Below, piece after piece: positions 1-7,716 of a stretch of 64,000 nucleotides of DNA (within the stretch, counting starts at the first letter, position 1; the number at the start of each line of letters is the position of its first letter). The notes under the pieces are model-generated. The model made no database searches. It was not told the DNA's origin and worked only from the letters and a program-made list of their open reading frames with translations. A program made the position numbers and the translations under genes. The DNA lies in NCBI RefSeq assembly GCF_040110915.1, contig NZ_CP157793.1:2306939-2370938 (forward strand), given 5' to 3'. Origin of the DNA: Stappia sp. (GTDB lineage Bacteria; Pseudomonadota; Alphaproteobacteria; Rhizobiales; Stappiaceae).

Positions 1-724
1 TCGGCGGCGTCGTCGTGTCGACGGTCGGATCCGGCGAGAAGGTCGGCTGGGGAACCGTCTGCCCCCATTTCGACAGCGGCGTGAGCTTCAGGCCGGCCTG
101 GATCTTGTGAACGGCCTCATAGTCTTCGGGTCCGTCCGTCTTGATCCGACCGATGATCCAGACATGGTTCGTCGGGGCCTTGATGAGTTGGGTGTCCTCG
201 GGAAGCCCGAGCTTTTCAGCAAAATCCTCTCCAGGATCCGCACCGTCCTCCGGCTTCCAGCCGGGGCCGGCGATCAGAAAGGTCGCGGCCTGCGTGCCCG
301 TGGTCCGCGATCCCGGCGACGCGAAGACATTCGTCCACATGTCGAGCATCGGCAGGAGGTAGTAGCGCCCGTCGGTGTCGGGCGCGGACATGACCATCGG
401 TTCCTTCTGGAGATCGAGGAACGTCGACGAATAGAGCGTGTCGAAGTTCGGCCGCACGACCGACTTTTCATCCGCCGTGGGATAGGCGGGAATGTTGTTG
501 AACCAGTTCTCGTATCCGCCCATGGAGCCCGGACCGGCCTGAATGCTGAGCAATTGCCTGCGCGTCAGGTCCATGGTGATGAGCGGATACAGATAGAGAT
601 AGGTTTCGACCGCGATCTCGTTCGCTTCCGCCTGAGTGAGGTCCCTCGCCTGTGCGAAACCGCCTCCGGCCATTGTAACGGACGTCGCGAACACGACGCC
701 TGCAAGTGCCGCCTTGATCTTCAA
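1..724 (-). CDS. DUF1254 family exported protein (N-terminal part; gene continues past window start)
   Basis: About 241 codons read without interruption to the window edge, so the C-terminal half is missing. The protein starts at a TTG preceded by a GGAG Shine-Dalgarno. The nearby ATG at 731 is out of frame. The first ~25 residues are a Sec signal peptide (KIKAALAGVVFATS then AFAQ-like cleavage region), so it is probably periplasmic. The following segment has the DUF1254 pattern: a tyrosine-rich helix (ETYLYLYPL), GGYENWFNNIP, then VVRPNFDTLYSSTFLDL and YYLLPMLDMWTNVFASPG. Full family members run about 450-480 residues and end in a DUF1214 domain, expected to lie before base 1. Biochemical function of the family is not established. 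It stands alone, divergent from the dioxygenase gene. Confidence 0.85.
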   Translation of the reverse strand, partial: MKIKAALAGVVFATSVTMAGGGFAQARDLTQAEANEIAVETYLYLYPLITMDLTRRQLLSIQAGPGSMGGYENWFNNIPAYPTADEKSVVRPNFDTLYSSTFLDLQKEPMVMSAPDTDGRYYLLPMLDMWTNVFASPGSRTTGTQAATFLIAGPGWKPEDGADPGEDFAEKLGLPEDTQLIKAPTNHVWIIGRIKTDGPEDYEAVHKIQAGLKLTPLSKWGQTVPQPTFSPDPTVDTTTPP

Positions 725-1386
725 TTTTCATCTCCAGGTCTGAGCTTCGCCCGATATCCCGGACCATCGGCGGCAGCGATTTCACGGGGGGAAAAGGTCG
801 AAAAAGCCTCGACGCGGCGCGCCGAAACGCTCCCCTTCGATTCCGGAACGCGAAGATCCACCGGCCAGTTGCCGTCTTCTTTCAAACGACATTGCCCAAG
901 TATCCGAAGCTGCCATCGGGAACCGGTGAGACCGAGTGTGGGCGCAATCGGAGCGGACATGCTTTGCATTTTCCGCCAGCACAACCGTCAGCGCCCGGAT
1001 CGTCTGCAAGCGCCCGCGCGCGAAACGCCGGGAGCGCCGCCGCGGGTCGGGATTTTCGTACATGTGTGGGTCGCGGGTCTCGCGGCAAGCCGCAAGAGGG
1101 AGAGGCCGCCAAGGTGGCACGAGAGACACTTGCGTCAGTCCGCGCCAACGCCGGCGGGCGCCGGGGCGCGGATTGACCCGAACCCGACGTTCGCATATGC
1201 AGATCTCCCGTCCGGCCGGAAGCGCAGCAGAAGAGAAGATCAGCCAGTCGCCTCAACGTCCTGCACCGGCTCAACGCATGATCCCGGCGACCCCGCCGCT
1301 CGGTCAGTTTTCGCGAATTTCAAAAGAACCACTTTCGAGACGGCCGCCTTCTACTTACCTTTACAAAAGGACCAAGGAGGTTGGCT
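725..1386. other. Intergenic region between divergent genes
   Basis: About 660 bases separate the divergent DUF1254 and TauD-like genes. Open frames cross it on both strands, but they give arginine/proline-rich translations typical of GC-rich shadows. I recognise no gene, RNA or repeat. A strong Shine-Dalgarno (AAGGAGG, 1374-1380) closes the region, so it presumably carries promoters for both neighbours. I could not pick convincing -35/-10 pairs. Confidence 0.5.
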
Positions 1387-2403
1387 TTGACGACACATGC
1401 AACAACGCTCCCCCCGATAGATCCGGCCGTTTCCGCCATCGTGACGGCCGCTGGCGGAGAGATCAGGGCACTCGATCCCATCGGCGCCGAGGTGTCGGGG
1501 ATCGACCTGTCCTCCCCCGACGCCCCTTCACCCGAAGTGATCGCCGTGCTGGAACGGGAAATGGCGCGTCGCGGCTTTCTCGTTTTCAGGAACGGGACGC
1601 AGATCGGCCATGAGGATTTCCTGCGCGCCAGCTGCTGGTGGGGCGGCCGGGAATTGCACAGCACCCATGGCGTTCATCCGCAGACGCCCGGCGGCAACCG
1701 CCACATCTTCCGCCTGTCGAACGACGAGCGCCACGGCATCCCCGATGTTGGCCCGCAATGGCACAACGACGGGAGTTTCCTGCCCGCCACGTTTTCCCAT
1801 TCGGGCTATCACATCATTCGTCCGGCCGAGAACGGCGGCGGCACGCATTTCGCGCATCAGGGGCTTGCCTTTCAGGCGCTGCCGAAAGAGCGACAGGACC
1901 GCTGGCGGCGCCTGTCGTCGGTGAATTCCACCTCGGGCGTCGTGCACCCGCTGGTGCATGAGCACCCGCTCACCGGGCAGGCCTGCATCTGGCTGCATCT
2001 GGGCATGACCGGCGCGGTCATCGAGAAACTGCCCGACCAGGATGCCTTCAGCCTTCTGCATGCCGACGACCTCAAGCAGCTCTGCCACGCCTACAACGAT
2101 ATCCTGAATGCCGGGCTGACGGATGGCTATGCAATTGCCTTCGAGTACCGCGAGAACGATTGCGTCTTCATCGACAATCTCGCCGTCGCCCACCGCGCGG
2201 CCCCCGAGGCGCATATGCCGGCCGAACGCCAGGGCCTGCGGATCATGCACCGCAGCACCGTGAAGGGCGTGACGGACCTTGCTCCGGGCTTCGGCCTGCC
2301 CCAGCACGTGCGCATCGACGCCCCCAATCCCATCGGCGAAGGCGTCTGGCAAGGCGGCGGCGTGGGCTTTCGCTGGGACGATGGCATCAAGATGCGCAAC
2401 TAG
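1387..2403 (+). CDS. TauD/TfdA-family Fe(II)/2-oxoglutarate-dependent dioxygenase
   Basis: 338 residues, close to the family norm of 280-340. The iron triad is visible: HxD in PQWHNDGSF (His126, Asp128) and the distal histidine in [11 protein letters not shown] (His269). The 2-oxoglutarate-binding arginine lies in QGLRIMHR (about Arg285). Members couple 2-oxoglutarate decarboxylation to hydroxylation of small substrates such as taurine, chlorophenoxyacetates or alkyl sulfates. The substrate here cannot be read from sequence. Two in-frame TTG codons occur at 1381 and 1387. The AAGGAGG at 1374-1380 abuts the first and is six bases from the second, so 1387 is preferred. There is no sulfonate transporter next to it, so the taurine role is not supported by context. 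Cytoplasmic. Confidence 0.88.
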   Translation: MTTHATTLPPIDPAVSAIVTAAGGEIRALDPIGAEVSGIDLSSPDAPSPEVIAVLEREMARRGFLVFRNGTQIGHEDFLRASCWWGGRELHSTHGVHPQTPGGNRHIFRLSNDERHGIPDVGPQWHNDGSFLPATFSHSGYHIIRPAENGGGTHFAHQGLAFQALPKERQDRWRRLSSVNSTSGVVHPLVHEHPLTGQACIWLHLGMTGAVIEKLPDQDAFSLLHADDLKQLCHAYNDILNAGLTDGYAIAFEYRENDCVFIDNLAVAHRAAPEAHMPAERQGLRIMHRSTVKGVTDLAPGFGLPQHVRIDAPNPIGEGVWQGGGVGFRWDDGIKMRN

Positions 2404-2591
2404 GCTGCCGCGCTCCGCCTCCCGGGATCGGGCCGGATGCGGCGACCGCGTCACCCGTCCCGGGTGCCGCAAGTCCTGCCTTCGGTGGCACAGGCCGTTT
2501 TGCCGCGTGCCTTGAGCCGCGCGCCCCGCTAGGCTGCGGAAAACGGATTCACCAACGGACCCCACGCTTGACCGACCGACCCGCGACCGAC

Positions 2592-3107
2592 ATGCCCTCC
2601 TCTTCCGACGCCCCGTCCGCGCCGACGCCCGCCCAAACGTCCCCCACGATCTACGTCGATGCCGACGCCTGTCCGGTGAAGGACGAGGTGGAGCGCGTCG
2701 CGACGCGGCTGAAGATCCCGGTCGTGCTGGTGTGCAATGGGGGCATCCGCCCGCCGCGCCATCCGCTGATCACGCTCAGGATCGTCGCGGACGGGCCGGA
2801 CGAGGCGGACAAGTGGATCGCCGCGCGCTGCGGACCCGGAGACGTCGTCGTGACCGCCGATCTGCCGCTGGCGGATGCCTGCGTGAAGGCGGGCGCCCAC
2901 GTGGTGCAGCACGACGGGCAAATCCTCAACGCCGCCAACATCGGCGGCCGGCTTGCCACCCGCGACCTGATGCAGGACATCCGCGCCGCCGATCCCTTCC
3001 TCCAGGGCGGCGGCAAGGCCTTCTCCAGGGCCGACCGCTCCCGCTTCCTCCAGGCGCTCGACAGGCTCGCCCGCCGCGCCCTGGCTGACAGAACCAAGAC
3101 CGGGTGA
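2592..3107 (+). CDS. UPF0178 (YaiI/YqxD, DUF188) family protein
   Basis: 171 residues, a little longer than the ~150 usual because of a Ser/Pro/Ala-rich N-terminal tail. It begins with the family signature [11 protein letters not shown], which resembles the acidic metal site of PIN/NYN-like nucleases. It continues with [17 protein letters not shown] and [15 protein letters not shown], both diagnostic of the family. Biochemical function is unproven. The acidic first strand suggests a metal-dependent nuclease-type fold, which is an inference. The ATG at 2592 was chosen. An in-frame TTG lies 24 bases upstream at 2568. It is followed within 40 bases by the membrane hydrolase gene on the same strand. 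Confidence 0.85.
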   Translation: MPSSSDAPSAPTPAQTSPTIYVDADACPVKDEVERVATRLKIPVVLVCNGGIRPPRHPLITLRIVADGPDEADKWIAARCGPGDVVVTADLPLADACVKAGAHVVQHDGQILNAANIGGRLATRDLMQDIRAADPFLQGGGKAFSRADRSRFLQALDRLARRALADRTKTG

Positions 3108-3146
3108 CCGCAGCACCAAGGCGATGTCAGGACGACGGGAGGGCGA

Positions 3147-4640
3147 ATGACGCGACGGATCGGGCTTTTCGCCATGGCGCTTCTGGCGCTGGCGCTGATC
3201 GGCGCCGGCGTGTGGGCGCTGGAAGCCCAGCGCGCGGGGCTCGTCATCGAAGACACCGTCGTCGGCAACACGCCGGTCACCTATTACGCCTCTCAGGACG
3301 CCGGTCCCGCTCCGCTGGTGGTCGTGGCGCATGGCTTCGCCGGCTCGCGCCCGCTGATGGCGGCCTATGCGCAGGCTCTGGCGCGCGCCGGCTATGTGGT
3401 CGCCGCCTTCGATTTCGAGGGCCACGGCCGCAACCCCGTGCCCATGTCCGGCGATGTCACCTCCATCGAAGGCACCACCCAGCTTCTGATCGACGAGACC
3501 CTGCGCGTCGTGGCCGCCGGCCTTGCGCGCGCGGACGTCGACGGGCGCGTGGCGCTGCTCGGCCACTCCATGGCCTCCGACATCATCGTGCGGGCCGCCG
3601 CGCGCGATGCGCGCATCGGCGCAGTGGTGGCGATCTCGCCCTTTTCGCAGGCCGTGACGGCGACCCACCCTGAGCGGCTGCTGATGATTGCCGGTGCCTG
3701 GGAGCCGCGCCTGCGCGCCTTCGCGCTGGAAGCGGCGCGCATGGTCGACGCCAACGCACTGGAAGGCGAGACGGTGCGCTCGGCCAATGGCGCGGTGGTG
3801 CGCCGCGCCGTCGTCGCCCCCCATGTGGAGCATGTCGGCGTGCTCTACAGTCGCACCGCCGTGTCCGAGGCCGTCGCCTGGCTCAACGCCGCCTTTGCGC
3901 GCACGCAGGCGCCGCCGGTTCCCGCACGCGGGATCTGGATCCTTGCCGTGCTTGCCGGCTGCGTGCTGCTGGTGCGCCCGCTTGCCGCGCTTCTGCCGGA
4001 CCGCGCGCCGCCGCATGCGCCGCTGCCGGGCAAGCGCTTCGCCGCCGCGCTGCTCCTCCCGGCGCTCGCGACGCCGCTGATCGCGGTCTGGGTGCCGGAC
4101 GGATGGCTGCCGGTGCTCGTCGCCGATTATCTCGCCGTACATCTGCTGATCTACGGCGCGCTCCAACTGGCCGTCCTGCGCGCCGGCGGGGGCGACCTCG
4201 GCCTCCGCCCCACCCCGCTCGCGCTCGCCGCCGGGGCGGGGCTCGCGGTCTACGGGATCTTCGGCCTCGGTCTTGCCTTCGACCGCTATCTGGCGAGCTT
4301 CATGCCCCATGCCGGACGCCTGGCGATCATCGCCGCACTTCTGGTCGGTGCCCTGCCCTTCATGCTGGCCGACAGCGCGATGGCGCACGCCAATCCAAAG
4401 CTCTGGAAGCGCGCGCTGATCCGTCTGGCCTTCCTCGTCTCGCTGGGGATCGCGGTGGCGCTCTCCTTCGAGCGGCTGTTCTTTCTCGTCCTCATCATCC
4501 CCATCGTGCTGCTGTTCTTCCTGGTGTTCGGACTGATGGGCCGCTGGGTCGAGGCACGCGCCGGCCCGCTCGCCTCCGGGCTCGGGCTCGCCGTGCTGCT
4601 CGCCTGGTCGCTGGGCGTCACTTTCCCGCTCTTCGTCTGA
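3147..4640 (+). CDS. Alpha/beta hydrolase fused to a multi-pass membrane domain
   Basis: 497 residues. An N-terminal hydrophobic helix (residues ~5-25) precedes an alpha/beta-hydrolase domain (~45-260). The oxyanion motif is VVAHGFAGSR (His62) and the nucleophile elbow GHSMAS (Ser141). The C-terminal half (~270-497) is a series of about seven hydrophobic segments, so the enzyme part is probably anchored and facing the periplasm. The fusion resembles uncharacterised membrane-bound dienelactone-hydrolase or esterase-like proteins; the substrate is unknown. The ATG start is preceded by a GGAGGG ribosome-binding site. Family-level function is confident; the role is not. Confidence 0.8.
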   Translation: MTRRIGLFAMALLALALIGAGVWALEAQRAGLVIEDTVVGNTPVTYYASQDAGPAPLVVVAHGFAGSRPLMAAYAQALARAGYVVAAFDFEGHGRNPVPMSGDVTSIEGTTQLLIDETLRVVAAGLARADVDGRVALLGHSMASDIIVRAAARDARIGAVVAISPFSQAVTATHPERLLMIAGAWEPRLRAFALEAARMVDANALEGETVRSANGAVVRRAVVAPHVEHVGVLYSRTAVSEAVAWLNAAFARTQAPPVPARGIWILAVLAGCVLLVRPLAALLPDRAPPHAPLPGKRFAAALLLPALATPLIAVWVPDGWLPVLVADYLAVHLLIYGALQLAVLRAGGGDLGLRPTPLALAAGAGLAVYGIFGLGLAFDRYLASFMPHAGRLAIIAALLVGALPFMLADSAMAHANPKLWKRALIRLAFLVSLGIAVALSFERLFFLVLIIPIVLLFFLVFGLMGRWVEARAGPLASGLGLAVLLAWSLGVTFPLFV

Positions 4641-4751
4641 ACCGGGGCGCGCCGGGTTCGCAGACGCGGCGGCGTTCAGATCGTTTGCAGCGCCCGCCCC
4701 CGCAGGCTATGGCTGTTTCACGCGGGCGGGACGGAGGTCGAACGGCGCATC

Positions 4752-5753
4752 ATGGACATTCTTGCCGAATTCGGCCTGCGCGTTCTGGGGCAGTTCCAGT
4801 CTCCGACGCTGGCCTTCCTGATCGGCGGCATTCTGCTCGCCGCGCTCGGCTCCAAGCTCGTGATCCCCGACGCGATCTACAAGTTCGCGGTCTTCATGCT
4901 GCTGATGCGCATCGGGCTCAACGGCGGCATGGAGATCCGCGAGGCGGACCTGGCCGACATGATCCTGCCGGCCCTTGCGGCGATGGCGCTGGGCGCGGGG
5001 ATCGTGCTTCTGGGGCTCGTGACCCTGGCCCGCATGCCCGGCATCAAGCGCGACGACGCGATCGCCACCGCCGGCCTGTTCGGCGCGGTCAGCGCCTCGA
5101 CCCTGGGCGCGGCGATGGTGCTGCTGGAGCAGGACGGCATCGCCTATGAGGCCTGGGTGCCCGCGCTCTATCCCTTCATGGACATACCCGCCCTGGTGCT
5201 CGCCATCGTGTTGGCGCGCATGCATTCCGAAAAGGCCGGCACATTGAAAGGCAAGCGCAGCGGCGTGTGGGCCATCGTCAAGGACAGCCTGCAGGGTTCG
5301 GCCCTGTCGGCGCTGCTGCTGGGCCTGTTGCTCGGCCTGTTCACGCGGCCCGACCGGGTGTTCGAGACCTTCTACGACCCGCTGTTTCGCGGGCTGCTAT
5401 CGCTCCTGATGCTGATCATGGGCATGGAGGCCTGGCAGCGGCTGAACGAGTTGCGCCGGGTCGCGCAATGGTATGCCGTCTATGCGGCCGTCATGCCGCT
5501 GGTGCACGGACTGATTGCCTTCGCGCTCGGCTATCTGATCCATCTGGCCACGGGCTTCAGCCCCGGCGGCGTGATCCTGCTCGCGGTTCTCGCCGCCTCC
5601 TCGTCGGATGTCTCCGGCCCACCAACCCTGCGCGCCGGCATTCCGAGCGCCAACCCCTCAAGCTACATCGGCGCGTCCACCAGTGTGGGCACGCCGATCG
5701 CCATCGGCATCGGCATTCCGTTTTTCATCGCGCTTGCCGAGATGGTGTTTTGA
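4752..5753 (+). CDS. SbtA-like sodium-dependent bicarbonate transporter family permease
   Basis: 333 residues with about ten transmembrane segments. The N-terminus (NFxSPTLAFLIGGILLAALGSKL-like) and the repeated inverted pattern, with ATAGLFGAVSASTLGAA in the first half and AAVLAASSSDVSGPPTLRAG-like residues near the end, match the SbtA/DUF897 superfamily. In cyanobacteria SbtA is the high-affinity Na+/HCO3- symporter of the CO2-concentrating mechanism. In heterotrophs the family probably supplies bicarbonate for carboxylases, but the substrate is unproven. The convergent neighbour is a PII-like protein of the SbtB type, the known partner of SbtA, which supports this call. A GGAGG lies upstream of the ATG. 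Confidence 0.85.
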   Translation: MDILAEFGLRVLGQFQSPTLAFLIGGILLAALGSKLVIPDAIYKFAVFMLLMRIGLNGGMEIREADLADMILPALAAMALGAGIVLLGLVTLARMPGIKRDDAIATAGLFGAVSASTLGAAMVLLEQDGIAYEAWVPALYPFMDIPALVLAIVLARMHSEKAGTLKGKRSGVWAIVKDSLQGSALSALLLGLLLGLFTRPDRVFETFYDPLFRGLLSLLMLIMGMEAWQRLNELRRVAQWYAVYAAVMPLVHGLIAFALGYLIHLATGFSPGGVILLAVLAASSSDVSGPPTLRAGIPSANPSSYIGASTSVGTPIAIGIGIPFFIALAEMVF

Positions 5754-5765
5754 GGCGCGGCGCGC

Positions 5766-6086
5766 TCACACCCTGAATTTCGCCGGGCGCAAGATCTCGA
5801 CGGGCTCGACGTAGGTGATGCCGGAGTAATTGTCGAAATAGGCCTCCACCACCGCCTCGGTGATCCGTTCGGCGACATCGTGATCGGGCACGATGGCCTC
5901 GATCTTCACATTCTCCAGAATGCCCGCGACCTGGGGCACCCGGTCGATGCGCCGCTTGCCCCGGCTGCCCTTGCCGCCGGCCGAGGTGTAGGTGTAGCCG
6001 GTCGCGCCATGCGCCTCGAGCAGATCCGCCACATCGTCGAGGATGGAGCGCTCGGTGATGATCACGATCTTGGTGGCGGCATGCAT
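5766..6086 (-). CDS. PII-like signalling protein, SbtB type
   Basis: 106 residues with the beta-alpha-beta layout of PII trimers: a first strand TKIVIITER, a flexible basic T-loop (AGGKGSRGKRRIDR, about residues 36-50), and EAIVPDHDVAERITEAVVEAYF. SbtB proteins bind adenine nucleotides, including cAMP and AMP, and gate the SbtA bicarbonate transporter. This copy has no C-terminal CxxxxC R-loop, which some cyanobacterial SbtB proteins carry. It lies 12 bases from the end of the SbtA-like gene in convergent orientation, so the pair is linked in position but cannot share a promoter. Function as the transporter's regulator is inferred from family and context. Confidence 0.85.
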   Translation of the reverse strand: MHAATKIVIITERSILDDVADLLEAHGATGYTYTSAGGKGSRGKRRIDRVPQVAGILENVKIEAIVPDHDVAERITEAVVEAYFDNYSGITYVEPVEILRPAKFRV

Positions 6087-6401
6087 CTCGCGGGTCCCTC
6101 GCTAGAGCAATTTCAGCAAGAGCTGGAGACTTCTGCGCTCGCGAAATTGCGTAAAAACAACAGCATAGAGCATTTCGAGTGCCTCGGTAGTCATGAGTAA
6201 TGCTCTAGGTCGGCCCATTGGTGCGGCAAGCCGCCCGCCTTGGCAAGAGGCGTCATCCGCTGCGCGCCGCATCGCGTAGAGACACAGGACCGATATCGCG
6301 TGCACGCGTCATCGAATGGACGGTTTTGCGCGCGACGATCCGCGTTTGGATCGATCGCCCATGCCACCGCCCTTGTGACGAGACAGACAGGAGCGCAGCA
6401 G
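6087..6401. other. Intergenic region with a palindromic repeat
   Basis: About 315 bases between the divergent PII-like gene and the Tat-protein gene. The first third is a repeat with inverted ends, listed separately. The rest looks unremarkable and should contain the promoter of the downstream run. An in-frame upstream extension of the Tat gene exists but has no signal-peptide character. Confidence 0.5.
6102..6208. repeat. Palindromic-ended intergenic repeat (MITE/RIME-like)
   Basis: A 107-base block bounded by a perfect 8-base inverted repeat, CTAGAGCA at 6102-6109 and TGCTCTAG at 6201-6208. Inside the left end GCAATTTC (6107-6114) pairs with GAAATTGC (6143-6150). The block is more AT-rich than its flanks. 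The TAGAGCA/TGCTCTA ends resemble small palindromic repeats dispersed between genes in Rhizobiales such as Brucella and Rhizobium. No coding capacity. Copy number elsewhere in the genome is not visible from this window. Confidence 0.6.
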
Positions 6402-6899
6402 ATGACCCGATTTCAGCCGACTCGCCGCAGCTTTCTGATCGCCTCGGCCGTGACCGCCGGCGCCGCCCTCACGACCGCCTCCGGCCTGCGCGTTCCGGCG
6501 CAGGCGAAGGGGCTGGCGCCGACGCCCTCCATGCGCGGCGGGGCCAACAATTATCTGCCCGGCGCGCCCATCGTGGAGCGCATCGGCGGCGGCGGCTTCT
6601 GGATGTCGGGCACGGTCCGGCGCGCCGGCGACGGCGCCCCGCTCGCCGGCATGCGCATCCAGATCTGGGCGCATACCACCGAAGGCCACGAGCGCGACCC
6701 GCACAGCCACGGCGCCACGCTCACCGACGCCAACGGCGAATTCCGCCTGGAAATGCCGCAGATCGTGCCCGCCTTCGGCCAGCCGCACGGGCACCTCGCC
6801 TATGACGACGAGGCCTTCAAGACCGTGTTCCTGCGCCCGGTGATGAGGAGCGCCGCCGACACGCGGCTGAGCGCGCATTTCGTGCTGCAGCCGACGTGA
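6402..6899 (+). CDS. Tat-exported intradiol-dioxygenase-like protein
   Basis: 165 residues. The start at 6402 puts a textbook twin-arginine signal (TRRSFLIAS, hydrophobic stretch, AQA) at the N-terminus. The longer in-frame start at 6240 would bury it. The mature part carries the beta-sandwich pattern of intradiol ring-cleavage dioxygenases: AGMRIQIWAHTTEG, LTDANGEFRLEMP, and PHGHLAYDDEAF, which corresponds to the PHIHF region and keeps two histidines. The two iron-ligand tyrosines expected between the tryptophan motif and the HxH are not evident, so catechol-cleaving activity is doubtful. First gene of a four-gene co-directional run with a ferric-reductase-like membrane protein, an SBP56 protein and another membrane protein. 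Periplasmic. Confidence 0.75.
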   Translation: MTRFQPTRRSFLIASAVTAGAALTTASGLRVPAQAKGLAPTPSMRGGANNYLPGAPIVERIGGGGFWMSGTVRRAGDGAPLAGMRIQIWAHTTEGHERDPHSHGATLTDANGEFRLEMPQIVPAFGQPHGHLAYDDEAFKTVFLRPVMRSAADTRLSAHFVLQPT

Positions 6900-6957
6900 T
6901 CCTTCGCGCAATGCCCCTGTCCGGAGCCACTCCCAAGGCGATCTTCGAGGCGAAGCC

Positions 6958-7563
6958 GTGACGCGGGCGCAAGCGGTCCTCGCCTGGGCCGGGCTCGCGG
7001 TTGTCCTCGGCGGTCCGCTCGTCGTCGCCGCGACGAGCCCGCTGCTGGCGTGGCGCGATCCGGTCTATATCGCCGCCGGTCTCGCCGGCGTGGTGGCGCT
7101 GGCGCTGCTGCTGGTGCAGCCGCTGCTCGCGGGCGGCCTCCTGCCCGGTCTGCCCATGGCCCGGGGGCGGCGCGTGCATCGCCGGGTCGGCGGCGTGCTG
7201 GTCGCCGCCGTCGCGGTCCATGTCGGGGGCCTGTGGCTGACGAGCCCTCCGGATGTGATCGACGCGCTGTCCTTCGCCTCGCCGACCCCGTTTTCCGCCT
7301 GGGGCGTCATCGCCATGTGGGCGCTCTTTGGAGCCGCGATCATTGCCTTGCTGCGCCGGCGCCTGCGCCCGCGCGTCTTCCGGCTCGCGCATACCGTGCT
7401 GGTCGCCATCGTCGTGATCGGAAGCGTGGTGCATGCGGTGCAGATCGTCGGCACGATGGGCACGGTGTCCAAGGCGGTGCTCTGCGCCCTCGTGGTCGCC
7501 GGCTTCCTCAAGGTCGTCGCGGATCTGCGGGTCTGGCGCGCCTTCCCCCGCCGCAAGGCGTGA
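6958..7563 (+). CDS. Ferric-reductase-like transmembrane heme protein
   Basis: 201 residues and five to six hydrophobic helices. Several histidines lie within or next to helices (RRVHRRVG, VAVHVGGLW, RLAHTVL, GSVVHAVQ), spaced as in ferric reductase / MsrQ-type b-heme membrane domains. These proteins pass electrons across the membrane by two stacked hemes. The start is GTG. The gene begins 58 bases after the Tat-exported protein and is probably co-transcribed, so it could supply electrons to a periplasmic partner; that link is inference. There is no NAD(P)H/flavin domain on the chain. Confidence 0.72.
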   Translation: MTRAQAVLAWAGLAVVLGGPLVVAATSPLLAWRDPVYIAAGLAGVVALALLLVQPLLAGGLLPGLPMARGRRVHRRVGGVLVAAVAVHVGGLWLTSPPDVIDALSFASPTPFSAWGVIAMWALFGAAIIALLRRRLRPRVFRLAHTVLVAIVVIGSVVHAVQIVGTMGTVSKAVLCALVVAGFLKVVADLRVWRAFPRRKA

Positions 7564-7716
7564 GACGCTCCCGCATCAAGCAATCTCCTGCTGAATTTCC
7601 GCATAGGCATGCAACCTTATGGTTTGCCGCCCCGACACTTCCGTGGCACGCTTTCGAGCTCTGGCGCGCAATCAAGACGGCGACGAACGCGCCCGCCAAC
7701 GGGGAGGAGCGACCGC

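Noticed and set aside
107..1390. 427-codon plus-strand open frame over the window start
   Set aside because: It is antisense to the DUF1254 gene and gives an arginine-rich, low-hydrophobicity translation without family features; a GC-rich shadow.
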